Positions 1 to 7,971 of a stretch of 64,000 nucleotides of DNA are shown in pieces. A program made the position numbers and the translations under genes. The notes beneath the pieces were generated by a model, which searched no databases, had not been told where the DNA came from, and saw only the letters and a program-made list of their open reading frames with translations. This DNA is from Mesosutterella faecium (GTDB lineage: Bacteria > Pseudomonadota > Gammaproteobacteria > Burkholderiales > Burkholderiaceae_F). Each line of letters opens with the position of its first letter. Positions within the stretch are counted from its first letter, which is position 1. The DNA lies in the NCBI RefSeq assembly GCF_022809315.2, contig NZ_JAKZJU020000001.1, positions 2,268,979 through 2,332,978 on the forward strand. Direction: 5' to 3'.

Positions 1-3
1 GGA

Positions 4-705
4 TCAGGACTGGTTCTTCGGATCCTTGATGTCGATCCTCACCACGTCGCGCTCAAACCAGAGCGGGGTGTGGTGCTGGGCGGCCTCGACCGAAATCGTG
101 CCGGAGCCGAACCTCCACAGGCCCGTCACGTGAGACCAGGACAGGAGGGCGAGCGGAATGTGCGCGCACACGACGAGCACCGTGATGATCACGCCGCCCC
201 AGACATGGAAGTAGAACATCGGCTTGAAGACGCCCTTGCCGATCAGGGGCGCGCAGACCCACAGCAGCCAGCCCGTGATGCACAGCGTGAAGATGAAGAA
301 GAAGAAAAGGAGGTAGCTCATCTTCTGACCGCCGTTGTAGCGGCCCTGCGGGGGCACTTCCACGGGCCCGAACGGGATGTGGAAGAAGCGTCGGGGATAG
401 CCGCCCAGGTTGCGGAACCAGAGAATCGAGTTCAGGTCCCACTCGAGCAGGTTCTTCATCGTAACCGCGAAGCGCTCGGGAGCCATGAGCAGGTAGCTGA
501 TAATGTTGATCGTGAAGATCAGGCCCACCACGATGTGGGCGAACATCAGGCCCGACTTGGTCTCGTCCGGGGCGTTGCTGAAGTAGACGATCGCGCCGGT
601 GATGAGCAGGATGAACCAGGTGATCGCGTTCACGCCGTGGAAGATCTTGTCGGAGGCGTGGTAGCGGAGGATCCTCTCCTCGGTGGGGCAGACGTTAAGC
701 TTCAT
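4..705 (-). CDS. Cytochrome b membrane subunit (formate dehydrogenase gamma / hydrogenase HydC-like)
   Basis: A 233-residue integral membrane protein of the FdnI/FdoI cytochrome b556 type, expected to carry electrons from a periplasmic oxidoreductase to quinone through two b haems. Four hydrophobic segments are visible (about residues 24-41, 53-74, 129-150 and 163-190). Candidate haem histidines are H16, H23, H57, H167 and H182. It is the last gene of a three-gene minus-strand operon and overlaps the preceding small-subunit gene by 11 bp. Because the genes before it encode an [FeFe] hydrogenase, it most likely anchors that hydrogenase rather than a formate dehydrogenase. The family name alone does not decide this. 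Confidence 0.85.
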   Translation of the reverse strand: MKLNVCPTEERILRYHASDKIFHGVNAITWFILLITGAIVYFSNAPDETKSGLMFAHIVVGLIFTINIISYLLMAPERFAVTMKNLLEWDLNSILWFRNLGGYPRRFFHIPFGPVEVPPQGRYNGGQKMSYLLFFFFIFTLCITGWLLWVCAPLIGKGVFKPMFYFHVWGGVIITVLVVCAHIPLALLSWSHVTGLWRFGSGTISVEAAQHHTPLWFERDVVRIDIKDPKNQS

Positions 706-1048
706 GGCTCTTCTCCTCGAGGTCCAGGTTCGCGCGGGCCGAGTAGGTCGTGTGCACGAGGTCGTACATGAGGCCCTCGCAGGGCTTGCCGTTCATGTCC
801 TCGTAGGCCTTCTTCACCGAGGGGTTCTGGTGCGAGGAGGCGAGGTTCATCTTCTGCAGCCGCAGGTCGTCCTTGTAGAGGCCGTCCTGGCGGGCGAGCA
901 GGATCTTGTTGCGCCGGGCGATGAGGTCGCTGATCGCGAAGCCGGCGAGCGCCGCGCAGGCGACCACGAGCCCCACGACCTTGAAGAAGCCGCGGCGGCC
1001 GATCAGCATCGCGGCCGGCGCTTCCATCAGTGTGTAGCGGGTTTCCAT
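695..1048 (-). CDS. [FeFe] hydrogenase small subunit with Tat-like signal
   Basis: A 117-residue protein. The N-terminus has a twin-arginine-like motif (GRRGFFK) followed by a hydrophobic stretch, and the C-terminal half resembles the iron-hydrogenase small-subunit domain (conserved HQNPSVKKAYED and LVHTTYSAR stretches). In Desulfovibrio-type periplasmic enzymes this domain wraps the catalytic subunit and brings the Tat signal for export of the folded complex. It lies 24 bp downstream of the large-subunit gene and overlaps the cytochrome b gene. The hydrophobic segment may stay as a membrane anchor. Confidence 0.85.
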   Translation of the reverse strand: METRYTLMEAPAAMLIGRRGFFKVVGLVVACAALAGFAISDLIARRNKILLARQDGLYKDDLRLQKMNLASSHQNPSVKKAYEDMNGKPCEGLMYDLVHTTYSARANLDLEEKSHEA

Positions 1049-1072
1049 TTAACTGTTGTCTCCGAAATAGGT

Positions 1073-2425
1073 TCAGGCGCGAAGCGGCAGCGGCAGCGCG
1101 GGCTTGAGCCAGGCCGTGCCCATGTTCTGCACCGGCTGGCCGCCTCCGTTCACGCAGCCGCCCGGGCAGTTCATCACCTCGATGAAGTGGAAGGCGGTGC
1201 GGTCCTGGCTCAGGCGGTGCATCAGCACCGGCAGCCCCTGCAGCGCGCCGTTCACCACGGCCACGCGCAGCTTGAAGATCTTGCCGCCCAGGGCCTTCAC
1301 GGGAATCGCGATCTCGGCGGTGACGAGCGCCTCGTTCCTGCCGCGCACGCGCAGCACGTTGGGGTCGGCCATGTCCTCGCCGGAAAGGGCGCGGTAGGCC
1401 GTGCGGATCGCGGCCTCCATCACGCCGCCCGAGGCGCCGAAAATCGTGCCCGCGCCCGTGTAGAGCTCCATCTCGGTGGGCTGGTAGTCCTTCGGCTCCT
1501 TCAGGGGGTTGATGCCCTTGCGCCGGAAGAGCTCCGCGAGGTCGCGCACGGTGAGCACCGCGTCGATGTCGGGGAACTGGGGGGTCGAAGCCGGGATCTT
1601 GCCCGCCTTCTTCAGGTAGTCGTAGGCCTGGTGGAACTCGGGGCGCGAGGCCTCGTAGATCTTCGCCGTGCAGGGGGCGACCGCCACCATGTAGATCTTC
1701 GAGGGGTCCTTGTGCCAGACGTGCTCGGCGGCCCAGGCCTTCGCCATCGTGCCGCCCATCTGGATCGGGGACTTCGTGGTGGAGATGTGCGGGATCCAGC
1801 CCGCGTAGTTGCCCTCCATGTTGCGCACCCAGGCCGGGCAGCAGCTCGTGAACTGCGGCAGCGGGTGGTGCGCCATCATGGCGACATCCGGCGACCGGTC
1901 GTTCAGAATCCAGTAGCGGATCCTCTTCACGAGCTCCATGCCCTCCTCCCAGATCGTCTGGTCGGCGCTCTGGTTCACGTCGTAGACGGTGAAGCCCACC
2001 TTGCGCAGCGCGTTCACCAGCTGCCCGGTGGAGAGGTCGCCCGGCTCGCCGCCGAACTCCTCGGCGATCGAGACGCGGTCAGCGGGCGAGGGATGCGCCA
2101 CGCAGAAGAGCTCCTTGTTGTCGAGCGCCTTCATCACCTCGTCGACGAAGCTCATCTGCTCGATCGCGCCGAAGGGACAGGCGATCAGGCACTGGCCGCA
2201 CGACAGGCAGGCGTCGTTCTTGATTTTGTGGGCGACGCCGAGGCCTCCCGAGATCGCGTCCACCGGGCACATCTTGCTGCAGGTGTCGCAGCCGACGCAC
2301 TTGTCCTTGTTGATTTTGATGATTCCGCGCAGCTCACCGCGGCGGAAGTTGCCCTGGACGGCCGGGCCGGTTTCGCCCCGGCAGCCCGCGGGGGGCGTAA
2401 AAGTCTTGATCGAAATGACGCTCAC
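1073..2425 (-). CDS. hydA: [FeFe] hydrogenase large (catalytic) subunit
   Basis: A 450-residue catalytic subunit for reversible H2 oxidation. Two [4Fe-4S] ferredoxin motifs are visible (C43/46/49/53 and C73/76/79/83), followed by the H-cluster motifs: TSCCPAW (193-199), APCTAKIYE (251-259) and NCPGGC (419-424). Cysteines 196, 252, 420 and 424 are the expected H-cluster ligands. In the second motif the residue before PC is Ala, where the prototypical motif has Met. There is no N-terminal [2Fe-2S] domain, as in short periplasmic enzymes. It is the first gene of the operon with the Tat-bearing small subunit and cytochrome b, which suggests a quinone-linked periplasmic uptake hydrogenase. The maturation genes hydEFG are not in the window. 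Confidence 0.95.
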   Translation of the reverse strand: MSVISIKTFTPPAGCRGETGPAVQGNFRRGELRGIIKINKDKCVGCDTCSKMCPVDAISGGLGVAHKIKNDACLSCGQCLIACPFGAIEQMSFVDEVMKALDNKELFCVAHPSPADRVSIAEEFGGEPGDLSTGQLVNALRKVGFTVYDVNQSADQTIWEEGMELVKRIRYWILNDRSPDVAMMAHHPLPQFTSCCPAWVRNMEGNYAGWIPHISTTKSPIQMGGTMAKAWAAEHVWHKDPSKIYMVAVAPCTAKIYEASRPEFHQAYDYLKKAGKIPASTPQFPDIDAVLTVRDLAELFRRKGINPLKEPKDYQPTEMELYTGAGTIFGASGGVMEAAIRTAYRALSGEDMADPNVLRVRGRNEALVTAEIAIPVKALGGKIFKLRVAVVNGALQGLPVLMHRLSQDRTAFHFIEVMNCPGGCVNGGGQPVQNMGTAWLKPALPLPLRA

Positions 2426-2695
2426 GATATCTCCTGCAGCCGGCTCAGGGCCGGCTTAATTATCGGTGGGATTATATATAGTTAGTTAGTATTCCCCCTA
2501 GAGGCCCCCTTTCTCCGGCCGGGTATGAAAGTGCATTGCAACCCGTTGATTAAAATTATTTTTACAGCATTTGATATCACTTAAGTCATAAGGGGATGTC
2601 TGCTCCAACCCAAGTTTTGATATACCTATTTAGGGATATTTGCGAAAAAGCCCCCGCAAAGCGGGAGATTTCTTTAATAAACAAACGTCTGTGGG
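2426..2695. promoter_or_regulatory. AT-rich region upstream of the hydrogenase operon
   Basis: This gene-free stretch is much richer in A and T than its surroundings. On the minus strand a TATAAT hexamer lies at 2470-2475, 45 bp before the hydrogenase start codon, and is a plausible -10 element. TTGAT-type half-sites occur near 2549, 2573 and 2615, which may hint at an FNR-like input, but none forms a full TTGAT-N4-ATCAA site. A GC hairpin (CCCGC-AAA-GCGGG, near 2653-2665) followed on the minus strand by GGCTTTTT resembles a terminator for minus-strand transcription arriving from the right. Confidence 0.4.
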
Positions 2696-2713
2696 ACAAA
2701 AGGGCCCAGGCGG

Positions 2714-3093
2714 GCCCTTCTCGGGCACTCGCTCGGGGGGCTTTTCATGCTTTCCTCGGTCGGCTCGGGCCCGACATTCTTCGAAGACTTCGCCGCGGCC
2801 GACGCGAGCCTGTGGTGGGACGCGGGAACGGCGCTCGGGCGGGAGACGGACAGGCTTTCGGCCCTCCCGCCCGGATCACTCGCGGGAACCCGCGTCTTCG
2901 GGGGATTTGCAACGGCCCCCGGCCCGGCAAGGAGCTTCACTTCGAGCAGGCCGGGGAGTTCGAGCGCGTCCTGGGGCCGGTCCTCCGGAGGCTGGGCGCA
3001 CGGGTCGAGGCGCGCCTCTGCCCGGAGGAAACCCACGCGACGGTGGCTCTGCCGGTGTTTGCCCTCGCGCTGAAGCGCTTCATCCTCGGCTGA
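2714..3093 (+). pseudogene. Remnant of a COG2819-type alpha/beta hydrolase (siderophore-esterase-like)
   Basis: Frame 2 from about 2714 reads a nucleophile elbow (GHSLGGLF, 2723-2746) and then FFEDFAAADASLWWDAG, the usual order in the IroE/BesA-like esterase group. The homology then moves to frame 1 near 2900-2930 and continues (GKELHFEQ, then PEETHATVALPVFALALKRF) to a stop at 3091-3093. That final stretch matches the C-terminal catalytic-His region of the same family. The N-terminal half is missing and a frameshift separates the two pieces, so this is a degraded gene. Neither reading frame by itself is a complete protein. Confidence 0.6.
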
Positions 3094-3115
3094 GGCTTCC
3101 GGCCCGGCGCTTTTT

Positions 3116-4030
3116 TCAGCCTAAGCCCGTCGCGAGCGCCACGAGCGGCATCGTGAAGACCGAAACGGCCGTGGTGAGCGCGATTCCCTGCACCGTCACC
3201 GGGTAGGCCTTTTTGTTGTAGAGCGCGGCCAGCAGCGGGATCACGTTCCCCGACGGGGTGGCGAGCGCCGCCATGCACACCGCGAGCAGGTAGGTGTTGT
3301 GCACGAAAAGGCTGAGGAGCCAGGTCCCCGCGACCGGGATCACCACCATCTTGAGGACGGTGAAGGCCGCGATGCGCCCGGAAAAGAGCTCCTTCCAGTC
3401 GGTCTCAAGGAGCATGGAGCCCAGCAGCATCATCGCAAGCGGCGCGGTCATCCCGCCCAGCATTCTGATTGCCGAGACAAGCGGCCGGGGCACCTCGATC
3501 CCTGATAAATAGACCGCAATCGAAAGATAGCAGGCGAGCATTCCCGGGCTCACGAGCCCCTTCCAGCCGAAAGTCTCGCTTCCTCCGCCCTTGATCGTGC
3601 GGATCACATAGGAGAAGAAGAGCAGGTTGAACGGGATGAGGAGCACCGTCATGTAGATGAGCGCGTCCTTGCCGTAGATGCCGTCGATCATCGGCACGCC
3701 CATGAACCCGATGTTGGTGAAGACCGTCATCACGTTCACCGCGCCGCGCTCCTCCTTCGGGAAGCGCAGCAGCCGCGGGATCGCCCAGGCGCAGGCGAGC
3801 AGCCCCGCGAGCAGCGCCGCGATCACAAGGAAGGCCTGCGCGAGCTCGGCCCCGCCGATCCTCGGGCCCCTGCCCGTGACCCCCGAGAGAATGATCGCCG
3901 GGTAGGCGATGTTGAGCACGAGATTCGTGAGCTGCGGCTGTTTTTCCGGCGTGAGGATCCCGCGGCGCCGGGCCCACGCCCCGGCCGCCATGAGAAGCAC
4001 GAAGATCAGCATCTGCTGCGCGACCGCCAT
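3116..4030 (-). CDS. AEC-family (auxin efflux carrier-like) transporter
   Basis: A 304-residue inner-membrane protein with about eight to ten hydrophobic segments and the typical AEC N-terminus (RRRGILTPEK followed by LTNLVLNIAYPAIIL). Bacterial members of the family move organic acids such as malate or malonate, and some move other solutes. The substrate here cannot be read from sequence. It is co-oriented with the upstream aldo/keto reductase gene, with a 63-bp gap, so the two may be co-transcribed. Its 3' end faces the esterase remnant. Confidence 0.85.
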   Translation of the reverse strand: MAVAQQMLIFVLLMAAGAWARRRGILTPEKQPQLTNLVLNIAYPAIILSGVTGRGPRIGGAELAQAFLVIAALLAGLLACAWAIPRLLRFPKEERGAVNVMTVFTNIGFMGVPMIDGIYGKDALIYMTVLLIPFNLLFFSYVIRTIKGGGSETFGWKGLVSPGMLACYLSIAVYLSGIEVPRPLVSAIRMLGGMTAPLAMMLLGSMLLETDWKELFSGRIAAFTVLKMVVIPVAGTWLLSLFVHNTYLLAVCMAALATPSGNVIPLLAALYNKKAYPVTVQGIALTTAVSVFTMPLVALATGLG

Positions 4031-4093
4031 GATCCTTTCCTCCTTGTCTTCGGACTGTGAACGGCGCGAGCGGGCGCCGCAAAAAGGCTTTTT

Positions 4094-5101
4094 TCAGTTC
4101 CTCGCGACGATGCGCGAGCCACCGAAGACCGCCGACATGCCGCTTGAGGCGAGCTCAGAGTCGAGCGCGGCGACCTCCCCGGGCGTGAGCTGCACCTCGG
4201 AGGCGGCCGCTTTTTCAGCAAGGCGCGCTTCCTTCGTGGTGCCCGGGATCGGCACGATCCAGGGCTTCTTGCAGATCATCCAGGCAAGCGAGAGCTGCGC
4301 CGGGGTGATGCCGTGCTCGGCCGACACCTCGTTCATGATCCCGAGCAACCGCCGGTTCTGCTCGACCGCCTCCTTCTGGAACTGCGGCATGACGCTGCGG
4401 TAGTCGTCCTTCGGATCGAACCCGGCCGTGCCGAGGTAGCGCCCGGAGAGAAACCCGTTGGCCATCGGGGAGTAGGCGACCAGCCCCACCCCCAGCTCCT
4501 CGAGCGCCGGGAAAAGGGCCTCGGCGGCCTCCCGGGCCATCATCGAGTAGCGGTTCTGGACCGCGGTGACGGGCGTGACCGCGTGGGCGCGCCGCAGCGT
4601 CGCCTCGTCGACCGCGGAAAGCCCCCAGTGCAGGATCTTGCCCTCGGCGATGAGCTCCCCCATCAGCCCCGCCACTTCTTCGACCGGGACGTTCGGGTCC
4701 TGGCGGTGCTGGTAGTAGAGGTCGATGTGGTCGGTGCGAAGCCGCTTCAGGCTCGCCTCGAGGCTGCGCCGGATGGTCTGCGGGCGCGAGTCGACGAGGA
4801 TCGGCTTGTTGGTCGAGGGCGAGCTGAAGTCAAAGCTCACGCCGAACTTCGTCGCGATCACGACCCGGCTGCGGTAGGGCTCGAGCGCCGCCCCGACGAG
4901 CTCCTCGTTGTCGTGGGGGTTCGCGGCCGTGCCGTAGACCTCGGCCGTGTCAAAGAGCGTGTAGCCCAGGTCGACGGCCTTCGCGATGAGTCCGGCCATC
5001 TCCCTGTGGTCGTGCGGGCGGCCGTAGGCGTGGCTCATGCCCATGCAGCCCAGCCCCACGGCGCTCACCTTCAGGCCTTGTCCCAGAGTGCGGTATTTCA
5101 T
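4094..5101 (-). CDS. Aldo/keto reductase
   Basis: A 335-residue NADPH-dependent oxidoreductase with a TIM-barrel fold. The catalytic tetrad is recognisable as D51 and Y56 (in FDTAEVYG), K85 (ATKFG) and H132 (YYQHR). The C-terminal NADP-binding segment IVPIPGTTKEARLAEKAAA is present. Length and motifs fit the AKR group that reduces small carbonyls; the physiological substrate is unknown. The start has only a weak purine-rich stretch upstream. It precedes the AEC transporter gene on the same strand. A second, broken aldo/keto reductase lies just upstream and points the same way. Confidence 0.92.
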   Translation of the reverse strand: MKYRTLGQGLKVSAVGLGCMGMSHAYGRPHDHREMAGLIAKAVDLGYTLFDTAEVYGTAANPHDNEELVGAALEPYRSRVVIATKFGVSFDFSSPSTNKPILVDSRPQTIRRSLEASLKRLRTDHIDLYYQHRQDPNVPVEEVAGLMGELIAEGKILHWGLSAVDEATLRRAHAVTPVTAVQNRYSMMAREAAEALFPALEELGVGLVAYSPMANGFLSGRYLGTAGFDPKDDYRSVMPQFQKEAVEQNRRLLGIMNEVSAEHGITPAQLSLAWMICKKPWIVPIPGTTKEARLAEKAAASEVQLTPGEVAALDSELASSGMSAVFGGSRIVARN

Positions 5102-5156
5102 GATGTTTTTTTCCCTTTTCCTTTTCTCAGAGGCTGTCAGACGGAGCGGGCCCGCC

Positions 5157-5177
5157 TCAGAGGGCCCGCGTTTTGAT
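5157..5177 (-). pseudogene. Detached 3' end of the disrupted aldo/keto reductase
   Basis: Read on the minus strand this short segment gives IKTRAL and a TGA stop. It joins in frame to the reading frame at 6961-7800 once the insertion sequence (5178-6960) and one copy of the 6-bp duplication TTTGAT (5172-5177 and 6961-6966) are removed. It therefore holds the last codons of the aldo/keto reductase before the element inserted. Confidence 0.7.
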
Positions 5178-6960
5178 CCGTAACGGTTTCAATTTAGGGA
5201 CGCGATAATCGCGTCCCTTATCTTTCAGAATTTTCCCTAAAGCCCGCACCACCGGGCGTTTACCTCTATTTCTCAAACCTTGAAATTCGGGCCTGTATAT
5301 GTCATAATTGGTATACCTAATAGGGTGGTTATAAAGACAGCTATGGCTACGACGGAAAAACCGGATTATGTGATTCAATTTCAGAAGTCCAAACCCAGGC
5401 AGACCGAGATCAAGAAAATCGGCGGCCGCTGGTATCTTTATGAGCGCTTCAGCAAATACGATCCGGAAATAAAGCGCAGCTGGAAAATATCCGGGAAATG
5501 CCTCGGAGCCATCACTCCCGAGGGGCTGGTGAAAACCACCCGCAGGCTCGCCGAGCCCAAGCCCGCTGTTCTGAACGATGTGGTTGCCGTGGGCAATGAA
5601 GTGTATTTCTGGGAAAACACGGCTCCCATGCGTCGGCGCCTCAGGAAATATTTTCCTGATCTTTGGCGGCAGATTTACACGGCCGTGTATGTCCGTTCGG
5701 CGCTGGATCCCCGATTCCGAAGGCTGCAGTCTCACTACGAAAACAGCCTGTTCTCCTACCTCTGCCCGGGCCTGTCCTTCCAAAGGCCGTGCATCAGGGA
5801 TCTGCTCGAGCAGCTGGGCAGGAGCCGGGAGGCCATCCGAGGCTACATGCGGGAAGACCTTGAAGATCGGGAAGCCTTCATCCTTTTTGACGGGCACAGA
5901 ATCCTGTCTGCCTCCCAGACCATGACGACGGCTGAACTGGGCTACGACTCCAAGTGCAGATTCAAGCCCCAGATCAATCTGGTGTACGTATTTTCGTTGG
6001 GCGAAGACACCGGGATGCCTTTGTATTACAAGCAGTATGCCGGGAGCACCCCCGACGTGAGCTGCTTCTCCGACCTGCTGCGCGAGACCTCGATGAACGG
6101 GAAAAACTACACCGTCATCGCCGACAAAGGCTTTGCGAGCGAGGATGGCTTCTGCCAGCTTGAGGACGATGGCCTGAAGTACCTGCTGCCCCTCAGGCGG
6201 AACTGCGCGGCAGCGGCGGATCTGATACCTGAGTCGCCCAGAGGCTACCAGAAGGGCTTCACGTATCACTCCCGCTCGATTCAGTACAGTTCCTTTGACT
6301 GCCAGGACAAAGCTTCACGGCTCCACATCTATTTCGATCCAGAGCTGTACTCCGATGAGATGGCTACGGCCACCGCCCGAATGGAAGCACAGAACCGCAC
6401 CGTCGGACAGGCTCGCCAGGCGGAAGAAAACAGAAGAAAAAAGGGCAAGGGAAGACTGACCGACGCCGAACTGGAGGCTCTCAGGCCTGTGGAGCTCTCT
6501 GACATTCATGACGCCCATCCGGCGATGGGCGTCATCATCATTAAGACCAATCGGCTGGACCTGGAAGGCGAGGCTGTTTATTACATCTACAAGCAGCGCC
6601 AGAACATCGAGCAGTTCTTCAAAACCTATTCAGAGACCCTGGACTTCGAAGCCTCGTATATGCGCGGAGCAACCCAGGAGGAAGCGTGGCTGTTCCTGAA
6701 CCATCTTGCGGCCGGCTTCTGCGTCAAAACCATCGAGGACATTTATTCCATCGGCGAAGGCAAAAACATTTCGTACAAGGACCTGACCAGCGGCCTGGAG
6801 AAAATCAGGGCGGCAAGATTGGGAAAATCGTGGCAGATGCCGCCCATTAAGAGGTCTACTGCCAGGCTGTGCGAAAAACTTGGCATTAACGTCACTGCCG
6901 AGAAAATCGAAAAATTGGTCGCCGGAACTGAGTAACGTACCTAAATTGAAACCGTTACGG
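5178..6960 (+). mobile_element. IS4-superfamily insertion sequence with TIRs and 6-bp target duplication
   Basis: Both ends carry the same 25-bp terminal inverted repeat with one mismatch. It begins CCGTAACGGTTTCAATTTAG at 5178 and its complement ends at 6960. The flanks carry TTTGAT on both sides (5172-5177 and 6961-6966), a 6-bp target-site duplication. The element is 1783 bp and holds one transposase gene. Just inside the left end is an 11-bp-arm palindrome (5196-5218, AGGGACGCGAT with its complement), probably a structure that blocks read-through transcription into the transposase. The insertion lies at the last codons of an aldo/keto reductase gene. Confidence 0.9.
5343..6935 (+). CDS. 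DDE transposase of the IS4 superfamily
   Basis: About 530 residues from the ATG at 5343; an in-frame TTG at 5280 would add 21 residues. The DDE catalytic core is suggested by ILFDGHRI, VIADKGFAS and the C-terminal YIYKQRQNIEQFFK stretch. The last fits the Y-R-E-K signature (Y, two to three residues, R, E, K) of IS4-type transposases. A Lys/Arg-rich insertion lies near the middle (ENRRKKGKGR). The frame is uninterrupted and both inverted repeats are intact, so the element looks recently mobile. I did not resolve the exact family within the superfamily (IS1634-like or another). Confidence 0.88.
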   Translation: MATTEKPDYVIQFQKSKPRQTEIKKIGGRWYLYERFSKYDPEIKRSWKISGKCLGAITPEGLVKTTRRLAEPKPAVLNDVVAVGNEVYFWENTAPMRRRLRKYFPDLWRQIYTAVYVRSALDPRFRRLQSHYENSLFSYLCPGLSFQRPCIRDLLEQLGRSREAIRGYMREDLEDREAFILFDGHRILSASQTMTTAELGYDSKCRFKPQINLVYVFSLGEDTGMPLYYKQYAGSTPDVSCFSDLLRETSMNGKNYTVIADKGFASEDGFCQLEDDGLKYLLPLRRNCAAAADLIPESPRGYQKGFTYHSRSIQYSSFDCQDKASRLHIYFDPELYSDEMATATARMEAQNRTVGQARQAEENRRKKGKGRLTDAELEALRPVELSDIHDAHPAMGVIIIKTNRLDLEGEAVYYIYKQRQNIEQFFKTYSETLDFEASYMRGATQEEAWLFLNHLAAGFCVKTIEDIYSIGEGKNISYKDLTSGLEKIRAARLGKSWQMPPIKRSTARLCEKLGINVTAEKIEKLVAGTE

Positions 6961-7800
6961 TTTGATTTCATTCACAAACCACTCGACCGTCTCCGGGTCC
7001 CGGTGGTCGAAGAAGACGCTGCGGCCGGTGTCGAGCCGCCCGATCGAGTCCATGTCGGCCTCGGTCAACTCGAAGCCGAAGACGTCGAGGTTCTCGCGCA
7101 TGCGCTCCGGACTCGAGGACTTCGGGATCGCGGCGATGCCGCGCTACAGCTGCCAGCGCAGCATCACCTGGGCCGTGCTGCGGCCGGGCCGCCCCGCGAT
7201 TGAGTGAAGAGTCTCGTTTTCAAACAGACCGCCGCGGCTCTCGCCGAACGGAGCCCAGGACTCGTGGACGACGCCGAGCCGCCGCATCAGCTCGCGGGCC
7301 CCGCGCTGCTGAAAGAGGGGATGGGTCTCCACCTGGTTCACCATGGGCGGGATCTCGGCGAACCCGCACAGGTCGGCGAGCCGGTCGGGATAGAATTTGG
7401 AGACCCCGGCCGCGCGCACGGCGCCCTCGCGGTAGAGCGCCTCAAGCGCCCGCCAGGCGCCGTAATGGTCCCCGTAGGGCTGGTGCAGGAGCACGAGGTC
7501 GAGGTAGCCCGTGCGCAGCTTATCGAGCGACCTGAGCACCGCGGCGCGGGTTTCCTGCTCGCCGTAGAAGCCGGGCCAGACCTTGGTGGTGAGAAAAAGC
7601 TCGCCGCGGGGAATGCCGGAAGCCGCGGCCGCCGCCCCCACGCCTTCCTCGTTGCGGTAGCTCTGCGCGGTGTCAAGGTGCCTGTAGCCCGCCTCGAGCG
7701 CTTCGGAGACGAGACGGGCGGTCTCGCGCGGGGGGATCTGGCAGACCCCGTAGCCGATCATCGGCATCCGGGCGCCGGTCCTGAGGGTGACATAGTCCAT
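6955..7800 (-). pseudogene. Aldo/keto reductase with in-frame amber codon, clipped by an IS
   Basis: The frame from ATG 7800 encodes an AKR (HLDTAQSYR, TTKVWPGFYG, LVLLHQPYGD, GVSKFYPD) and stops at a TAG at 7144-7146, directly after VMLRWQL. The same frame continues past the stop with RGIAAIPKS, ERMRENLDVFGFEL and the usual family C-terminus, ending in FVNEIK at the IS boundary. The residue at the TAG is usually Gln in this family, so CAG to TAG is the likely change. The IS replaces only the last four codons. The gene encodes 218 residues instead of about 280 and lacks the NADP-binding C-terminus. Confidence 0.85.
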
Positions 7801-7971
7801 TTTTGAGTTCCGTAAATTTCAATATTTTGATAGCTGTCTCCGAGCCGAAAACAGCCATTGTTTCTTTTATTCGCTTGAAATTTTATGTATTATTAATAAT
7901 TAAATACAATATTATTTTTGCAATCAGTATTCAGTTTTTGAATACTAGATGTTCACTCTTTTATAAAAGCC
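7801..7971. promoter_or_regulatory. Divergent AT-rich promoter region
   Basis: 171 bp between the aldo/keto reductase pseudogene (minus) and the LysR gene (plus). The central part (7860-7950) is strongly AT-rich compared with the surrounding GC-rich genes. LysR regulators typically bind such shared regions and control the divergent gene. No specific box was identified with confidence. Confidence 0.4.

Noticed and set aside
683..2485. 600-residue plus-strand frame opposite the hydrogenase
   Set aside because: Reverse shadow of the hydA and small-subunit genes; low-complexity Arg/Val/His composition.
2540..2640. A full FNR site upstream of the hydrogenase operon
   Set aside because: Only TTGAT half-sites are present; none has the ATCAA partner at the right distance.
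2596..3093. A possible complete 165-residue protein
   Set aside because: Only its last third looks like a protein; the earlier homology is in another frame, so it is a pseudogene.
5157..6269. 370-residue minus-strand frame crossing the IS boundary
   Set aside because: It runs from inside the transposase gene into the detached end of the aldo/keto reductase, so it is an accident of the insertion.
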